Positions 12,612-12,709 of a stretch of 12,709 bases of DNA are shown piece by piece. This DNA is from Bacillota bacterium (GTDB lineage Bacteria; Bacillota; Clostridia; Christensenellales; UMGS416). Numbering within the stretch: position 1 is the first letter of the stretch; each line of letters starts with the position of its first letter. A program made the translations under genes and the position numbers. The notes beneath the pieces were generated by a model that did not search any database, was not told where the DNA came from, and was given only the letters and a program-made list of their open reading frames with translations. The stretch is from assembly GCA_023410875.1 (NCBI GenBank), contig JAEYPH010000061.1, positions 1-12,709 of the forward strand. The letters run 5' to 3'.

Positions 12612-12709
12612 TTATAGTTTCAACGGGTTAGGGCAACCCAAGGTTAGTTTCGATGCGATCAGGTATATCATGCAAATGAATCCATCAATGGTTTTGTACC
12701 CTCTGGCCT
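12612..12709 (-). CDS. Transposase C-terminus, probable ISL3 family (partial, enters from right edge)
   Basis: The minus-strand frame is open from the window edge to TAA at 12614-12612 and gives 31 residues, starting ARGYKTIDGFICMIYLIASK and ending CPNPLKL. ISL3-family transposases often end with an Arg-Gly/Tyr-Tyr-Arg/Lys-x-(5-6)-Phe-x-x-Met-Ile-Tyr/Leu block, which this resembles. The stop codon is two bases inside the terminal repeat at 12585-12610. Together with the left fragment, this shows two copies of the same kind of element in the same orientation. The family assignment rests on motif resemblance in a short fragment. Confidence 0.65.
   Translation of the reverse strand, partial: ARGYKTIDGFICMIYLIASKLTLGCPNPLKL

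Noticed and set aside
12670..12709. Plus-strand frame beginning MQMNPSMV and open to the right edge
   Set aside because: It lies antisense to the transposase C-terminus and has only a weak upstream purine stretch.
1..12709. Reading the whole window as a composite transposon carrying resistance
   Set aside because: Only one end of each insertion sequence is visible and the interior is mostly housekeeping genes; target duplications at the outer ends would be needed.
1..12709. tRNA, rRNA, CRISPR arrays and classic riboswitches
   Set aside because: Both strands were scanned by eye for conserved cores and regular repeats and none was seen; a covariance-model search would be decisive.

Overview
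The window looks like chromosomal DNA from a GC-rich member of the Bacillota, most likely Clostridia. The evidence is strong AGGAGG-type ribosome binding sites, sigma-A-like promoters with 17-base spacers, many rho-independent terminators, a compact Rrf2-IscS-IscU operon, and an Erm-type methyltransferase preceded by a leader peptide. Genus and species cannot be read from the sequence.

Layout from left to right. Bases 1-127 are the 5' end of an insertion sequence, probably ISL3 family: the transposase N-terminus reads out of the window on the minus strand. Bases 128-405 hold no convincing gene. A minus-strand terminator (406-441) closes the transcript of an XRE-type regulator (587-955). A divergent gene encodes a fucose/arabinose-isomerase-like enzyme (1274-2752, terminator 2761-2792) and is followed by a 62-residue two-helix membrane protein. 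Next come four minus-strand units: diaminopimelate decarboxylase lysA (3014-4261), an Erm/KsgA-fold rRNA adenine methyltransferase (4324-5115) with a leader peptide and attenuator (5146-5240), an AI-2E/PerM-type membrane protein (5331-6371), and a two-gene unit of a PRC-barrel protein and a 53-residue glycine-zipper protein (6477-7110). The plus-strand Fe-S operon of Rrf2 regulator, cysteine desulfurase and IscU scaffold covers 7284-9289 and ends at a bidirectional terminator. Convergent to it is an Lrp/AsnC regulator plus aminotransferase pair (9347-11019, minus). A GlsB/YeaQ membrane protein (plus) and a class I mannose-6-phosphate isomerase (minus) follow. Bases 12585-12709 are the 3' end of a second insertion sequence of the same type and orientation as the left one.

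The most noteworthy system is the probable drug-inducible control of the Erm-like gene. A 13-codon leader peptide, MYTMYTMCMIRIR, ends in Arg-Ile-Arg, matching the Arg-X-Arg macrolide-arrest motif known from other Erm leaders. Its last codons lie directly upstream of the 5' arm of an intrinsic terminator that precedes the methyltransferase. A ribosome arrested on the final Arg codon should cover that arm and allow readthrough. The remaining genes are mostly housekeeping: lysine and cell-wall precursor synthesis, Fe-S assembly, amino-acid transamination and sugar-phosphate isomerisation. That suggests the Erm-like gene is a resident of the chromosome rather than freshly acquired cargo.
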